A stretch of DNA of 64,000 bases from Arthrobacter_M sp030063245 (GCF_051131705.1 NZ_CP180316.1:4092001-4156000), one strand, 5' to 3'. Shown: positions 43,504-55,528, counted from the stretch's first letter. The notes: generated by a model from the letters alone, not told the origin. Numbers and translations: made by a program.

Positions 43504-44994
43504 ATGTCTAAATCAACCAGATTACGACGCTCGCGGCCCGCGACCACCGACAGGCCCGAAGACGAGCGGATGTCGATAGGGGCCAGCTTCGGCTACGGGC
43601 TCCAGCATGTCCTGACCATGTACGGCGGCATCATTGCCGTGCCGCTGATCGTTGGGCAGGCCGCGGGTATGAACACCGCGGATATCGGCCTGCTGATTGC
43701 CGCCTGCCTTTTCATGGGCGGCCTCGCCACGTTGCTGCAGACTGTGGGTGTGCCGTTCTTCGGCTCCCAGCTGCCGCTGGTCCAAGGCGTATCGTTTGCC
43801 GGCGTTGCGACCATGGTGGCAATCGTCAAGGGCGGTGGCGGCATCCAATCTGTCTTCGGCGCCGTCATTGTCTCCTCCGTGATCGGGTTCCTGATCACCC
43901 CCATCTTTTCCAAGATCATAAAGTTCTTCCCGCCCGTGGTGACCGGGACCGTGATCACCGTCATCGGGCTGTCCCTGATGCCCGTCGCGGCCAATTGGGC
44001 CATGGGGGGCAACGCCAAAGCCCCGGACTACGGCAGCGTCGCCAATATTGGGCTGGCAGCCCTGACCCTGGCCATCGTCCTGCTGCTCAGCAAGCTTGGC
44101 AGCAGCACCATTTCGCGCCTCTCGATCCTGCTGGCCATTGTGATCGGCACGCTGGTGGCTGTACCCCTCGGGATGGCCAACTTCTCCAAAGTCGGCGTCG
44201 GTGAGATCGCCGCGTTCCCCGTACCGTTCCACCTGGGCTTGCCCACGTTCAACATTGCCGCCATCATCTCCATGTTCATCGTTGTTTTGGTCATCATGGT
44301 GGAGACCTCAGCGGATATCCTGGCGGTCGGCGAAATCGTCGGCACGAAGGTTGATGCCAAACGGCTCGGCAACGGCCTGCGGGCGGATATGGCCGCCAGT
44401 GCCGTGGCCCCCATCTTCGGCTCTTTCACGCAAAGCGCCTTTGCCCAGAACGTAGGTCTAGTGGCCGTCACGGGCATTAAGAGCCGGTTTGTCGTTGCCG
44501 CCGGCGGCGTCATCCTGGTGATCCTGGGTCTGTTGCCCGTGATGGGACGCGTGGTGGCAGCCGTGCCGACGTCGGTCCTGGGCGGCGCGGGCATCGTCCT
44601 GTTCGGTACGGTGGCAGCCAGCGGTATCCGTACGCTCTCCACGGTCAGCTACAAAAACAACATGAACCTGATCATCGTGGCGACAGCCATTGGTGCGGGG
44701 ATCATTCCCATCGCCGCGCCTACGTTCTACAACAAGTTCCCCGACTGGTTCGCGACCATCTTCCACTCCGGCATCAGCTCTGCAGCCATCATGGCGATCC
44801 TGCTGAACCTGCTGTTCAATCACCTCAAGGCCGGCAACTCGGAGAACCCGTCAGTGTTCGCCGCCGCAGCTGACCGCTTGGTTCCTGCTGAGGTGGTGGA
44901 AGCCCTGGAGCACGGCGACCGTTGGGAAGACGGCAAACTCATTGATGCTGCCGGCTCCGAGGTGCCGATCCGCCGGGTCGAATCCGGGCACTAG
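43504..44994 (+). CDS. NCS2 urate/xanthine permease (nucleobase:cation symporter-2)
   Basis: 496 residues, 14 membrane segments of the NAT/NCS2 fold. Signature regions: SFGYGLQHVLTMYGGIIAVP (TM1 with substrate-site Gln-His), LPLVQGVSFAGVATM (TM3), MVETSADILAVGEIVG (TM8 with the key Glu) and FGSFTQSAFAQNVGLVAVTG (TM10 NAT motif). The motif set is of the urate/xanthine type (UacT, PucJK, UraA relatives). It directly follows the uricase operon, so urate or xanthine import is the best guess. The start at 43504 follows ACGGAGA. Confidence 0.93.
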   Translation: MSKSTRLRRSRPATTDRPEDERMSIGASFGYGLQHVLTMYGGIIAVPLIVGQAAGMNTADIGLLIAACLFMGGLATLLQTVGVPFFGSQLPLVQGVSFAGVATMVAIVKGGGGIQSVFGAVIVSSVIGFLITPIFSKIIKFFPPVVTGTVITVIGLSLMPVAANWAMGGNAKAPDYGSVANIGLAALTLAIVLLLSKLGSSTISRLSILLAIVIGTLVAVPLGMANFSKVGVGEIAAFPVPFHLGLPTFNIAAIISMFIVVLVIMVETSADILAVGEIVGTKVDAKRLGNGLRADMAASAVAPIFGSFTQSAFAQNVGLVAVTGIKSRFVVAAGGVILVILGLLPVMGRVVAAVPTSVLGGAGIVLFGTVAASGIRTLSTVSYKNNMNLIIVATAIGAGIIPIAAPTFYNKFPDWFATIFHSGISSAAIMAILLNLLFNHLKAGNSENPSVFAAAADRLVPAEVVEALEHGDRWEDGKLIDAAGSEVPIRRVESGH

Positions 44995-45001
44995 ATTCAC
45001 G

Positions 45002-45059
45002 TCGACTGTGCAGCAGGTGACCGAACGGGGTCTCGTTCACCCATCGGCTGCACAGTCGA
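45002..45059. repeat. Inverted repeat between convergent genes
   Basis: TCGACTGTGCAGC (45002-45014) and GCTGCACAGTCGA (45047-45059) are perfect complements, with partially paired inner sequence. It sits between the NCS2 permease and the SDR, both ending here, and may be a bidirectional terminator or a REP-type element. Confidence 0.8.
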
Positions 45060-45165
45060 TGCGTTCGGGACACTGGATCCGCAGCAGGCTCAACGCTGCC
45101 GTCAGCAGCCCTGCCGGGAAGCGGACGGCAGCGTTGTGCCGGCTGTATCCATTGACTACGTCAGA

Positions 45166-45957
45166 TCAGCCTCGGCCTATGAAAGGCATGCCAGCAGCCG
45201 TGATCAGCACGGATCCAACGCTGACCGACGGCGGCATATCCACCATCATCAGCACCGCCCGGGCCGCTTCGGCCACCGGGAACGTGGGCTCCACCAGGCG
45301 CCGGCCGTCCGCCTGCAGGGCACCCGTGCCCACGCCGAGGGTTGACATGATGTCCGTCGCGGTGTTGCCGATGTCGATTTGCCCGCAGGTGATGCCGAAT
45401 TCGCGCCCGTCCAGTTCGATGGACTTGGTCAGCCCCGTCATGGCATGTTTGGTCACCGTATAGGCTGCCGACCGGGGCCGCGGCGAATGCGCGGAGATCG
45501 AGCCGTTGTTGATGATCCTTCCGCCCTGCGGCTGTTGCGCCTTCATGGCCCGTACTGCGGCCGCGGCGCAAAGCATGGATCCGGTCAGGTTCACGGACAC
45601 GGTGCTTTCCCAGTCCCGCAGGGAGATCTCGTCCACCGACCCGACGGGACCAAATATGCCCGCGTTGTTGAACAGCACATCCACCCGTCCGAATTCCCCC
45701 ACCCCGCGGTCAAAGAGTGCTTCGACCTCGTCCGGCAGGGTCACGTCGGTTGGCTGTATCAGTGCGGCGGCATGACCGTCGGCGGTGTCGTGGAGTTCCT
45801 GCTCCCTCCGACCGGCCAGGACCAGCCGATATCCGGAGCGCAGCAGCAGTCGTGCCACGGCCCGGCCGATCCCCGAGCCGGCGCCGGTCACGACGGCGAC
45901 CCTGCCGCCGTCGTTCTTCCCGCCGACGCACCCGCTGCCCGGGTCTCTGTCCGACAT
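45166..45957 (-). CDS. Short-chain dehydrogenase/reductase
   Basis: 263 residues. The cofactor motif is VVTGAGSGIGRAVARLLLRS, the structural motif NNAGIFGP, the catalytic Ser in IINNGSISAHSPRPRSAAYT and Tyr-x3-Lys in AAYTVTKHAMTGL. It is a classical NAD(P)-dependent oxidoreductase of unknown substrate. The C-terminal IDIGNTATDIMS motif recalls sugar or polyol dehydrogenases. ATG at 45957 follows CGGGGAGT. It is convergent with the NCS2 gene and divergent from aceE. Confidence 0.93.
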   Translation of the reverse strand: MSDRDPGSGCVGGKNDGGRVAVVTGAGSGIGRAVARLLLRSGYRLVLAGRREQELHDTADGHAAALIQPTDVTLPDEVEALFDRGVGEFGRVDVLFNNAGIFGPVGSVDEISLRDWESTVSVNLTGSMLCAAAAVRAMKAQQPQGGRIINNGSISAHSPRPRSAAYTVTKHAMTGLTKSIELDGREFGITCGQIDIGNTATDIMSTLGVGTGALQADGRRLVEPTFPVAEAARAVLMMVDMPPSVSVGSVLITAAGMPFIGRG

Positions 45958-46050
45958 ACTCCCCGCGTCATTCCTCGAGTCGCTGCATAGTCCGCTGCTC
46001 ACGGGATCTCCATTTCAACATTCAACCGACATGCCACCGGGCGATGGGTA

Positions 46051-46079
46051 TTGACCGCTCCCGCAGACACCTGTATTCT
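46051..46079 (+). promoter_or_regulatory. Predicted sigma-A-type promoter of aceE
   Basis: TTGACC, 17-bp spacer, TATTCT. A start about seven bases downstream gives a leader of roughly 85 nt before the aceE GTG, containing the near-symmetric TTTC...GGAAA stretch at 46096-46114. Confidence 0.5.
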
Positions 46080-46170
46080 CATTCTACAATATTTGTTTCT
46101 CATAATACGGAAAATATGACGTACCGGTCGAACCTCCGGGAGAAACGCTTTCAACGACGAAAGGTCTGAC

Positions 46171-48912
<2,742 letters not shown>

Positions 48913-48982
48913 CGCCGCGCCAGCGCCACACTAAAGGCGGGGTTTCGCCGTCGTCCCGGCGGCAGGACCTGCCACCGGGAGT

Positions 48983-49023
48983 GCACAGAAAAGCCGGCCC
49001 ATGACGGACCGGCTTTTCTGTGC
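48983..49023 (+). terminator. Terminator of aceE
   Basis: A 15-bp perfect stem (GCACAGAAAAGCCGG with CCGGCTTTTCTGTGC) closes a short loop; the stem itself carries the T-run. The symmetric A/T tracts could let it work for the convergent VanB-like gene too. Confidence 0.8.
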
Positions 49024-49090
49024 GGATCTGACCCGGCAGGACGAAAGGGTCCACGCGCACACCGGCTCCGTGAACAGATCCGAAGCCTTG

Positions 49091-50056
49091 CTAAAGGTCC
49101 AAAACGAGCCGTTTACCCTTGCAGCGCGAGACGCAGATCATCATGGTATCCCCGGCCAGGCGCTCGTCCTCCGAAAGCAGGCTGTCCCGGTGATCGATCT
49201 CGCCGCTGACCACCGCTGTCTCGCAGGTACCGCAAATGCCCTCTTGGCAGGAGCTGAGCACCGGCAGGCCGGCGCCTTCCAGCGCCTTCAGGACGGTGGT
49301 TCCGGCCGGCACTTCGACTTCGGAGCCATCGGACAGCTCCACGGTGAAATCGTGGTCTCCGTCCACCACCGCCGCAGCAGCACCGGCGTCCGCCGGGTCC
49401 GGGACAAACCGCTCAAAGTGAAACCGGGAGGCGTCCGCCCAGGCCCCGGTCATGGACTGGATGATCTTAAGCAGCGGCCCCGGTCCACAGGTGTAGAGAT
49501 GGAATCCGGCGCCGGGCTGGTGAAGCAGCTCCGCCAGCGGGAAAAGCCCGCTTTCATCGTCGGCATGGATGTGGACGCTGCCGCCGTAGGCCTCTAGCTC
49601 GTTAAGGAATGCCATGCTGTTCCGGCTGCGGCCCAGATACACCAGGCGCCAGGGCACACCGGTCTCCGCGGCCCTGCGGATCATCGGCAGGATCGGGGTG
49701 ATGCCGATGCCGCCGGCGATGAACAGGTATTCGGGGGCCGGCGCCAGCGCGAAGTTGTTCCGCGGTGGACGGACTTGGACCTTGGTGCCGGGCCGCAGCT
49801 CATCATGGACAAAGGCAGAGCCACCGCGCCCGGCCGGTTCGCGCAGCACGGCGACACGCCAGTCCGCCTGGCCGGTTTCCGAACACAGGGAGTACTGGCG
49901 CATCACCCCGTTGGGCAGCATTAGATCCACGTGCGCCCCGGGCTCCCACTGCGGCAGCTCCCCGCCGAAGGGGCACTGGAGCGTCAAGGAGACCACGCAG
50001 TCCGACTCCCGGCTGATGCTGCTGACGTTAACGTCGAAGAACTCTGCTGTTTTCAT
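49091..50056 (-). CDS. VanB/PDR-type ferredoxin-NAD(P)H reductase
   Basis: 321 residues in phthalate dioxygenase reductase order. The FMN domain contains MRQYSLCSET, the NAD domain EYLFIAGGIGITPILPMIRR and HLYTCGPGPLL, and the C-terminal plant-type [2Fe-2S] ferredoxin CQEGICGTCETAVVSGEI plus a fourth Cys in MMICVSRC. It passes electrons from NAD(P)H to a Rieske oxygenase, presumably the one at 53353-54414 in the same operon. Its start lies ~45 bp after the ABC ATPase stop. It is last in the operon. Confidence 0.94.
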   Translation of the reverse strand: MKTAEFFDVNVSSISRESDCVVSLTLQCPFGGELPQWEPGAHVDLMLPNGVMRQYSLCSETGQADWRVAVLREPAGRGGSAFVHDELRPGTKVQVRPPRNNFALAPAPEYLFIAGGIGITPILPMIRRAAETGVPWRLVYLGRSRNSMAFLNELEAYGGSVHIHADDESGLFPLAELLHQPGAGFHLYTCGPGPLLKIIQSMTGAWADASRFHFERFVPDPADAGAAAAVVDGDHDFTVELSDGSEVEVPAGTTVLKALEGAGLPVLSSCQEGICGTCETAVVSGEIDHRDSLLSEDERLAGDTMMICVSRCKGKRLVLDL

Positions 50057-50100
50057 TGCTTTACTTTCGGTCGTCGGGGCCGGTGGCCATCAGCTGCCCG

Positions 50101-50886
50101 CTACTCGGAGAGCACTGATGCCAAGAAAGACTTGGTGCGCTCATTCTGGGGATTGGTGATGACGCCGCGGGCCGGTCCCTCTTCAACTACGTGTCCGCCG
50201 TCCATGAAGATCACCCGGTCCGCCACATCCCGGGCGAAATTCATCTCGTGGGTGACGACGACCATGGTCATGCCGGACTGTGCGAGGTCCTTCATCACCT
50301 TGAGCACCTCGCCCACCAGCTCAGGGTCCAAGGCGGAGGTCGGCTCGTCGAAAAGCATGAGCTTAGGCTCCATGCACAATGCCCGGGCGATGGCCACGCG
50401 CTGTTGCTGACCACCGGAGAGCTGCCGCGGGTAGGCGCCGGCTTTGTCGCCCAGCCCCACTTTTTCCAGCAGCCGCAATGCGCGTTCGGCCGCCACCGAC
50501 TTCTTTTCCTTGCGCACCAACCGTGGAGCCTCGATCAGATTTTCCACGACGGTCATATGCGGGAACAGGTTGAACTGTTGGAAGACCATGCCGATGTCGG
50601 TGCGTTGGCGGCAGATGTCCTTGTGGCTCTGTTCGTGGAGCTTCGTGCCTTTGAGGTCATAGCCGACGATCCTGCCGTCGACCCACATCCGCCCGCCGTC
50701 GACTGTTTCCAAGTGGTTGATGCAGCGCAGGAAAGTACTCTTGCCGGAACCGGAGGGACCAATCAGGCAGATCACTTCACCGGAGGCCACCTGCAGGTCG
50801 ATTCCCTTGAGGACCTCGAGGGACCCGTAGCTTTTGCAGATCGCATCCGCCTTGATCATCGGCTCCAGTGTTGCTTGTGCCGTCAT
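50101..50886 (-). CDS. Polar amino acid-type ABC transporter ATPase (GlnQ-like)
   Basis: 261 residues. Walker A is LIGPSGSGKSTFLRCINHLE, the signature LSGGQQQRVAIARAL, Walker B LMLFDEPTSALDPELVGEVL, and the H-loop VVVTHEMNFA. It powers the adjoining permease from the cytoplasm. The ATG at 50886 overlaps the permease stop by four bases (ATGA). A longer open frame exists upstream but lies antisense to nothing useful and within the permease gene. Confidence 0.96.
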   Translation of the reverse strand: MTAQATLEPMIKADAICKSYGSLEVLKGIDLQVASGEVICLIGPSGSGKSTFLRCINHLETVDGGRMWVDGRIVGYDLKGTKLHEQSHKDICRQRTDIGMVFQQFNLFPHMTVVENLIEAPRLVRKEKKSVAAERALRLLEKVGLGDKAGAYPRQLSGGQQQRVAIARALCMEPKLMLFDEPTSALDPELVGEVLKVMKDLAQSGMTMVVVTHEMNFARDVADRVIFMDGGHVVEEGPARGVITNPQNERTKSFLASVLSE

Positions 50887-51833
50887 GGCCGTCCGCCTTT
50901 CAGGGAGAGCGCATCGTGGGTGCGGAAGAACTTCTTTAGCTGCTGCAGGGGTGTGGGCGGCAGGGCCCGCTGGTTGCCGCGGGCGTAACGGCGTTCCAGG
51001 TAGTACTGGCCGACGGTCAATACGGACGTAATCAGCAGGTACCACAGGCTGGCGACTATCAGCATGGGGATCGTTTCGAAGGTACGCGCGTAGATGACCT
51101 GGGCCGAGTACAGCAGCTCGGGCACCGAGATGACGCTGACCAATGAGGTGGCTTTGAGCATCCCGATGGTCTCATTGCCGGTGGGCGGGATGATGACGCG
51201 CATGGCCTGCGGCAGCACTATCCGGCGCATGGTCTGCATCCGGGTAATCCCGAGTGCCTCGGCCGCCTCGATCTGCCCGTTGTCCACGGATAGAATGCCG
51301 GCGCGGACAATCTCGGACATATACGCGCCCTGGTTCAGGCCCAGTCCCAGAATGGCCGCGGTCATTGGTGTGATCAGTTGATTGGCGTCCAGATGGATGC
51401 CGGGGATGCCCAGGGTGATGACCGGGTATAGCGCCGCCAGGTTGAACCAGAACAGCAGCTGCACCAGGACCGGTGTGCCCCGGAAAAAGTTCACGTAGCC
51501 AAATGCCGCCGTGCGCACCACCGGGTTGGTTGACAGCCGCATCACGGCGAAGATGACGCCGAGCACGGTGCCGATCACCATACTGATGGCCGTCAGTTCC
51601 AGCGTAATTAGGATCCCCCTGCCGATGGACACCTCGCTGAGGTAGAGCACGACGACGTCCCAGCCGAAGTGGGGATTCGTCAGGACAGAGCGCAGCAACA
51701 GTCCCGCCACGGCCAGGATGACGACGGCGGACACCCAGCGGCCGGGATGCCGTGCCTTGACGACAGTGTAGGCGTCGCCTGACGGCTCCGCCGTTGCCGC
51801 CGGAGCCGTCAGGGTCGCTGAATCTTCCTTCAT
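50883..51833 (-). CDS. Polar amino acid-type ABC transporter permease (HisM/GlnP-like)
   Basis: 316 residues. About five to six membrane helices follow an N-terminal cytoplasmic tail. The EAA loop is EAAEALGITRMQTMRRIVLP QAMRVIIPP, and the NFFRGTPVLVQLLFW segment marks the HAAT family of permeases. There is only one permease gene, so it probably works as a homodimer. Its stop overlaps the ATPase start by four bases, and its start is three bases after the binding-protein stop. Confidence 0.95.
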   Translation of the reverse strand: MKEDSATLTAPAATAEPSGDAYTVVKARHPGRWVSAVVILAVAGLLLRSVLTNPHFGWDVVVLYLSEVSIGRGILITLELTAISMVIGTVLGVIFAVMRLSTNPVVRTAAFGYVNFFRGTPVLVQLLFWFNLAALYPVITLGIPGIHLDANQLITPMTAAILGLGLNQGAYMSEIVRAGILSVDNGQIEAAEALGITRMQTMRRIVLPQAMRVIIPPTGNETIGMLKATSLVSVISVPELLYSAQVIYARTFETIPMLIVASLWYLLITSVLTVGQYYLERRYARGNQRALPPTPLQQLKKFFRTHDALSLKGGRP

Positions 51834-51836
51834 CGC

Positions 51837-52769
51837 TTACTTCTTATCCAGTACGTCGGAGGTCACCAGAACGCTGTCCGGAAGGCCCCATTTGCTGCTG
51901 ATGCCGCGGTAGAAGCTGCTGTCGAGGACATCCCGGGTGGCTTCCGTGACGGCGTCCTTCAGCCCGGAATCCTTGGCCAGCGCCAGCCCCGCGGGGGCCG
52001 GGTCGTAGTCCTTGCCCTTGGCCAACTCGAACTTATTGCCGGCCAGTTTGCTCTGGTAGGCCAATGAGGTGCTGTCCGCCACCACTCCATCGACGCGCCC
52101 GGACGTCAGGGCGAGATTGGCCTCGGTTTGCGCTGGGAAGTTCTGCACCTCGATAGCCGCCTTTCCGCTTGCGGTGCATTCCTTCGAGAAGGACGGAATC
52201 AGTTCCATGGACTGGATGGACCCCTTCTGCCCGGCAATCTTCTTGCCGCACATCGACGTCGGATCCATCGTGATGTTCTGTGGGTTTCCGGCCATGACGG
52301 CAACACCGGAACCACCGTTGATGTACTGGACAAAGTCAACAATTTTCTCGCGCTCGGGCGTGATCGAGTAGGCCGAAAGGGCCATGTCGTATTTGCCCGA
52401 TGCCAGTCCGGGCAGGATGGTGTCGAAGGTTCCGGCCACATGTTCCGCCTTCAGACCCAGAGCTGCGGCGACGGCGTCGGAAAAGTCGACATCCCAGCCG
52501 ATGATGGTCTTATTGTCCGTATCGAAGTACTCAAACGGGGCGTAGGTGGGGTCGGACGCGACTCGCAGGACCCCGGCCGAACGGATGCTCTCGGGCAGCA
52601 GATCCCGGGCCTTCTGATTGACTTTGATCTCGGTGATGGACGGCGCTGCGGCCGATGTGTCCGCTCCGGAGTTCTTCGGTGCGGCCTCCGAAACGGTGGT
52701 ACAGGCGCTCATGGACAGCGCCAGGAGCAGGCAACCGGTCACGAGGATGGATTTGCGGGAAGGATGCAT
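51837..52769 (-). CDS. Polar amino acid-type ABC substrate-binding lipoprotein
   Basis: About 310 residues. A lipoprotein signal peptide is visible (HPSRKSILVTGCLLLALSMS then Ala-Cys, lipobox MSAC). The periplasmic-binding fold family 3 pattern follows (GVLRVASDPTYAPFEYFDTD; IIGWDVDFSDAVAAALGLKA; FDTILPGLASGKYDMALSAY). Arg and Asp in the binding motif suggest an alpha-amino/carboxyl ligand. The ATG at 52769 has GAAAGG upstream. The ligand is probably the substrate of the linked oxygenase (inference). Confidence 0.94.
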   Translation of the reverse strand: MHPSRKSILVTGCLLLALSMSACTTVSEAAPKNSGADTSAAAPSITEIKVNQKARDLLPESIRSAGVLRVASDPTYAPFEYFDTDNKTIIGWDVDFSDAVAAALGLKAEHVAGTFDTILPGLASGKYDMALSAYSITPEREKIVDFVQYINGGSGVAVMAGNPQNITMDPTSMCGKKIAGQKGSIQSMELIPSFSKECTASGKAAIEVQNFPAQTEANLALTSGRVDGVVADSTSLAYQSKLAGNKFELAKGKDYDPAPAGLALAKDSGLKDAVTEATRDVLDSSFYRGISSKWGLPDSVLVTSDVLDKK

Positions 52770-52895
52770 TTGGATACCTTTCATGGGCCGACCTGAATGG
52801 TCCGGCAACAGTGTCTCTGGACGTAACCGACGAAATTTAGTGCAGCACTGCGCAGTTTTGACGTGTGCGGCACTGCGCGGTGTTGAGGGAACCCG

Positions 52896-53345
52896 TCAGG
52901 GTACCCACCGGAGTACCTTGGCCTTCGTTGGTGCGAGCGTAATGACCTGCACAGCGGAATCTCCGACGGGCAGCGACAGCCGGATGGTCTCCGGATCTTC
53001 GCCTTCGACGATGAAGACATCACCGCGGCGCAGCCACCGTTCCCACGGCCCGTTCTCCGCGGCCACGAGTGCTTCGCCCGTCAATGCCGCCACGATGAGC
53101 TGCTCCCCGGCGCCGCGCTGAAACAGGCCGGTGTACCCGCCCTCGTAGCGTGCGCTGACTGCGGCAATGTGGCTTTCATCCGCCTCCAGCGTCACAGCCG
53201 GTTCCACCGTCGACTCGTTCAGCTCTATCGTCCAGCGCCACGGGTCGCCACGTTCGGCCGAGTCCGGACAGGCCGCAAGGATCCTCGCACCCGACTCGGC
53301 GGAGGTTTCCGCGCCCAGGGCGTTGGCCCTGATCAGCATCCACAT
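52896..53345 (-). CDS. Small cupin/HutD-like protein of unknown function
   Basis: About 149 residues, beta-rich and acidic, with no clear metal-binding motif (no paired His). The fold-like pattern (GDPWRWTIELN; YTGLFQRGAGEQLIVAALTG; LRRGDVFIVEGEDPETIRLS) is loosely like HutD or a degenerate cupin, but I cannot assign it. It begins eight bases after the Rieske oxygenase stop and precedes the binding protein, so it is part of the operon. It could be an accessory or sensor of the oxygenase substrate. Confidence 0.68.
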   Translation of the reverse strand: MWMLIRANALGAETSAESGARILAACPDSAERGDPWRWTIELNESTVEPAVTLEADESHIAAVSARYEGGYTGLFQRGAGEQLIVAALTGEALVAAENGPWERWLRRGDVFIVEGEDPETIRLSLPVGDSAVQVITLAPTKAKVLRWVP

Positions 53346-53352
53346 ACCGGAC

Positions 53353-54414
53353 CTACCCGTTCCTGGCGGCAGCAGGCTCCAGTCGTGCCGCCTCCTGGAC
53401 CTGTGGCCGGGCCTGATGCTCTTTCTTGAGAAGAGCATTGAAGATGCGCCGGGCCTTGGCCACGCCGCCGTCCTGGGCGATGAGGACGTCATGTTCGCCG
53501 TCGGGGCGCGTCTGCATACCGATCTCCTGCGCCTCAAGCGCCTCGGCATCTTCGTCCAATACCGTGCCCAGCCCGACGCGCAGTTCCTCGGTGGCCTGTT
53601 CATTGTCTACGGCGAAGTTGCGGCTGAAGGCGTAGTAGTACCAGGCATTGTGTTCGTCAATGGGGGTTATACCGTTGAGTACCTTGATCAGGTACCCCTC
53701 TTCGCGCGGGCGGCCCACACCGGTGATACCCGAGTGCAGTACATGCATATTGGGCACGAAGAACTCGGTGCAGTGGAAGCGGTCGAACAGCCCCCGGGCG
53801 TCCATCGTCTCGGCGTACAGCGGCGGCGCAGCGACGGACGGCATCAGCCGGTCCACACTGACCACGTTGCCTTCCACCTCAACCGTTATGCCGTGCTCGT
53901 AAATGTAGTCATCGCCCACAGTTGTCTTGTGCAAGAAGGATTCGTGGGTCAGATCCAGCAGGTTATCGTGGATCAGGGAGGCACGGCACTTGAAATGGTA
54001 GGAGTGCGTGACGGTAGCCCACTCGGGGTCGACCATCCAATGCGTGTCCGGCACATCGGCCGGATCGGCCAATTCCGCGTCTCCGGTCCAGACCCAGATC
54101 CACCCGTCTTTTTCAACGACGGGGTATTTCCGCACTCGTGCACGCTCCGGAACCGTGGTCTGTCCCGGCACCTTGGTGCACACTCCGTCGGCACCGTAGG
54201 TGAAACCGTGGTATCCGCACTCCACCGAATCTCCGATGGTTCGCCCGGCCGAGAGCGGGAACGCCCGGTGAGCACAGCGGTCGGCCAACGCGACTGCTGC
54301 ATTGTCCTGCCTACGGAAGAGCACGATCGGCTGCTCGCAAATGACGCGACGTACCGGTTTGCGGGTCACTTCGTTGGACCACGCAGCCACGTACCAAGTA
54401 TTTAATACATACAT
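53353..54414 (-). CDS. Rieske non-heme iron oxygenase, VanA-like
   Basis: 353 residues. The Rieske [2Fe-2S] cluster is ligated by Cys47-x-His49 and Cys66-x2-His69 (DRCAHRAFPLSAG; VECGYHGFTYGADG). The catalytic iron site follows as NLLDLTHESFLH, with bridging Asp154 and ligands His157 and His162. The length and N-terminus (MYVLNTWYVAAWSNEVTRKP) match vanillate O-demethylase-type alpha subunits, which O- or N-demethylate or hydroxylate small aromatics. GGAG lies before the ATG. It is the first gene of the six-gene operon ending with the reductase. The substrate is unknown. Confidence 0.93.
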   Translation of the reverse strand: MYVLNTWYVAAWSNEVTRKPVRRVICEQPIVLFRRQDNAAVALADRCAHRAFPLSAGRTIGDSVECGYHGFTYGADGVCTKVPGQTTVPERARVRKYPVVEKDGWIWVWTGDAELADPADVPDTHWMVDPEWATVTHSYHFKCRASLIHDNLLDLTHESFLHKTTVGDDYIYEHGITVEVEGNVVSVDRLMPSVAAPPLYAETMDARGLFDRFHCTEFFVPNMHVLHSGITGVGRPREEGYLIKVLNGITPIDEHNAWYYYAFSRNFAVDNEQATEELRVGLGTVLDEDAEALEAQEIGMQTRPDGEHDVLIAQDGGVAKARRIFNALLKKEHQARPQVQEAARLEPAAARNG

Positions 54415-54436
54415 TTCAAGTCTCCTGACTGACGGT

Positions 54437-54472
54437 GTATACAATGTATTCGAGGTCACAGTCGGGGGTCAA
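54437..54472 (-). promoter_or_regulatory. Promoter and GntR operator of the Rieske operon
   Basis: On the minus strand: TTGACC (54472-54467), 18-bp spacer, TACATT (54448-54443), giving a transcription start near 54436 and a ~22-nt leader. The palindrome GTATAC-AAT-GTATTC at 54437-54451 covers the -10 box. The same palindrome type occurs at the M20 amidohydrolase promoter. Confidence 0.72.
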
Positions 54473-54603
54473 GGGTTTTTTGTTACGCTTACCTTAATTC
54501 GTCGCTCCGAGGCGATGGGGAGAGTTTTCCAGGTCGGTGGCGGGGAAAACCTGAAGCCACGCCAAGATGCCAGAGTCGAACGAACAGAAAGCGGAGGAAT
54601 GCC

Positions 54604-55308
54604 TTGGCCGCGCAACCTAGAGACGTAAGACCCCTGGCGGTGCGGGTCTACGAACACATCAGCGGCGACATCGTAAGTGGGGTGCTCCCCGCCGGCACGG
54701 CCCTGATCCAGGAACAGGTCGCGGCCCAGTACAGCGTCTCCCGCACTCCTGTCCGGGACGCATTGACACAGCTAACGTTGGAAAACCTGACCACACTGGT
54801 GCCGGGCAGAGGGTACATTGTCAATCAGCTCGACGACCGTGAGATCGCCAATGTCTTCGAAGTCCGCTATGCCCTTGAAACGCTGGCCGTCCGGCGGGCC
54901 TGCGGTGTCTACACCCCGCAGCAACTGATCCGCATGAACAGCCTCGTTGAGGAAACCGCGATCATTGATCCGGCGGACAGCCTGGAAATCTTCCGCCTCG
55001 GCCGGGCCTTCCATATAGCCCTGATGGAGCCCTCCGGCAATGACTTCCTAGTCAATGTGCTCACCTCCATTTGGAACCACCCCGTCCAAAAACGGATCAC
55101 CCTCACCTACCGCCAGGGCGCAAACTATCTAGCAAAAGTCGTGCATGACCACCGCGGCATACTGCAGGCGCTAAGGGACAATGATCCGGTGGCCGCCGTC
55201 GAGGTGCTGAGCCGGTGCCATGATGTCAGCGACCCGAACCGGGCGGAATCGCAGTCACAGCCGCAGGAACCACAGAAGACCTTCGAGCCCGAGGCTGGCG
55301 GAAGCTAG
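54604..55308 (+). CDS. GntR-family (FadR/FCD-type) regulator
   Basis: 234 residues. The N-terminal winged helix is typical (LAVRVYEHISGDIVSGVLPA; IQEQVAAQYSVSRTPVRDAL; VPGRGYIVNQLDDREIANVF), followed by an all-helical FCD ligand-binding domain. TTG at 54604 follows CGGAGGA; an ATG a few bases upstream is out of frame. It lies between the Rieske operon and the M20 gene and is the likely ligand-responsive repressor of both. Its 3' end carries an 18-bp tandem repeat that includes the stop codon. Confidence 0.92.
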   Translation: MAAQPRDVRPLAVRVYEHISGDIVSGVLPAGTALIQEQVAAQYSVSRTPVRDALTQLTLENLTTLVPGRGYIVNQLDDREIANVFEVRYALETLAVRRACGVYTPQQLIRMNSLVEETAIIDPADSLEIFRLGRAFHIALMEPSGNDFLVNVLTSIWNHPVQKRITLTYRQGANYLAKVVHDHRGILQALRDNDPVAAVEVLSRCHDVSDPNRAESQSQPQEPQKTFEPEAGGS

Positions 55309-55357
55309 ACCCGGCTCATCCGCTAGACCCGGCTCATCCAGCAGACCCGGCTCATCC
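55304..55357. repeat. 18-bp tandem repeat, three copies, containing the gntR stop
   Basis: GCTAGACCCGGCTCATCC at 55304-55321 and 55322-55339, and a variant at 55340-55357. The TAG in the first copy is the gntR stop codon. Confidence 0.92.
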
Positions 55358-55471
55358 GGCTCGTCCGGCCGCCGTTCCTGACGGGCGTCTTTGCCGCAAC
55401 CGAGTAGGACCACCGAGTCAACGCCGCCAAGTCCCGGGCCGGGAGAATTCCTCATCGAATAATCTGTTGAT

Positions 55472-55501
55472 TTGAGGACAGACACCGAATACTGTGTATT
55501 C
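55472..55501 (+). promoter_or_regulatory. Promoter and GntR operator of the M20 amidohydrolase gene
   Basis: TTGAGG (55472-55477), 17-bp spacer, TGTATT (55495-55500). The perfect palindrome GAATAC-TGT-GTATTC at 55487-55501 overlaps the -10 box, like the site at 54437-54451. Confidence 0.68.
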
Positions 55502-55528
55502 AAACGCTCAATCCCCGCCCGATAGAAA

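Noticed and set aside
45002..45059. attachment-site core of an integrated element
   Set aside because: There is no integrase, no tRNA gene and no second copy at a distance within the window.
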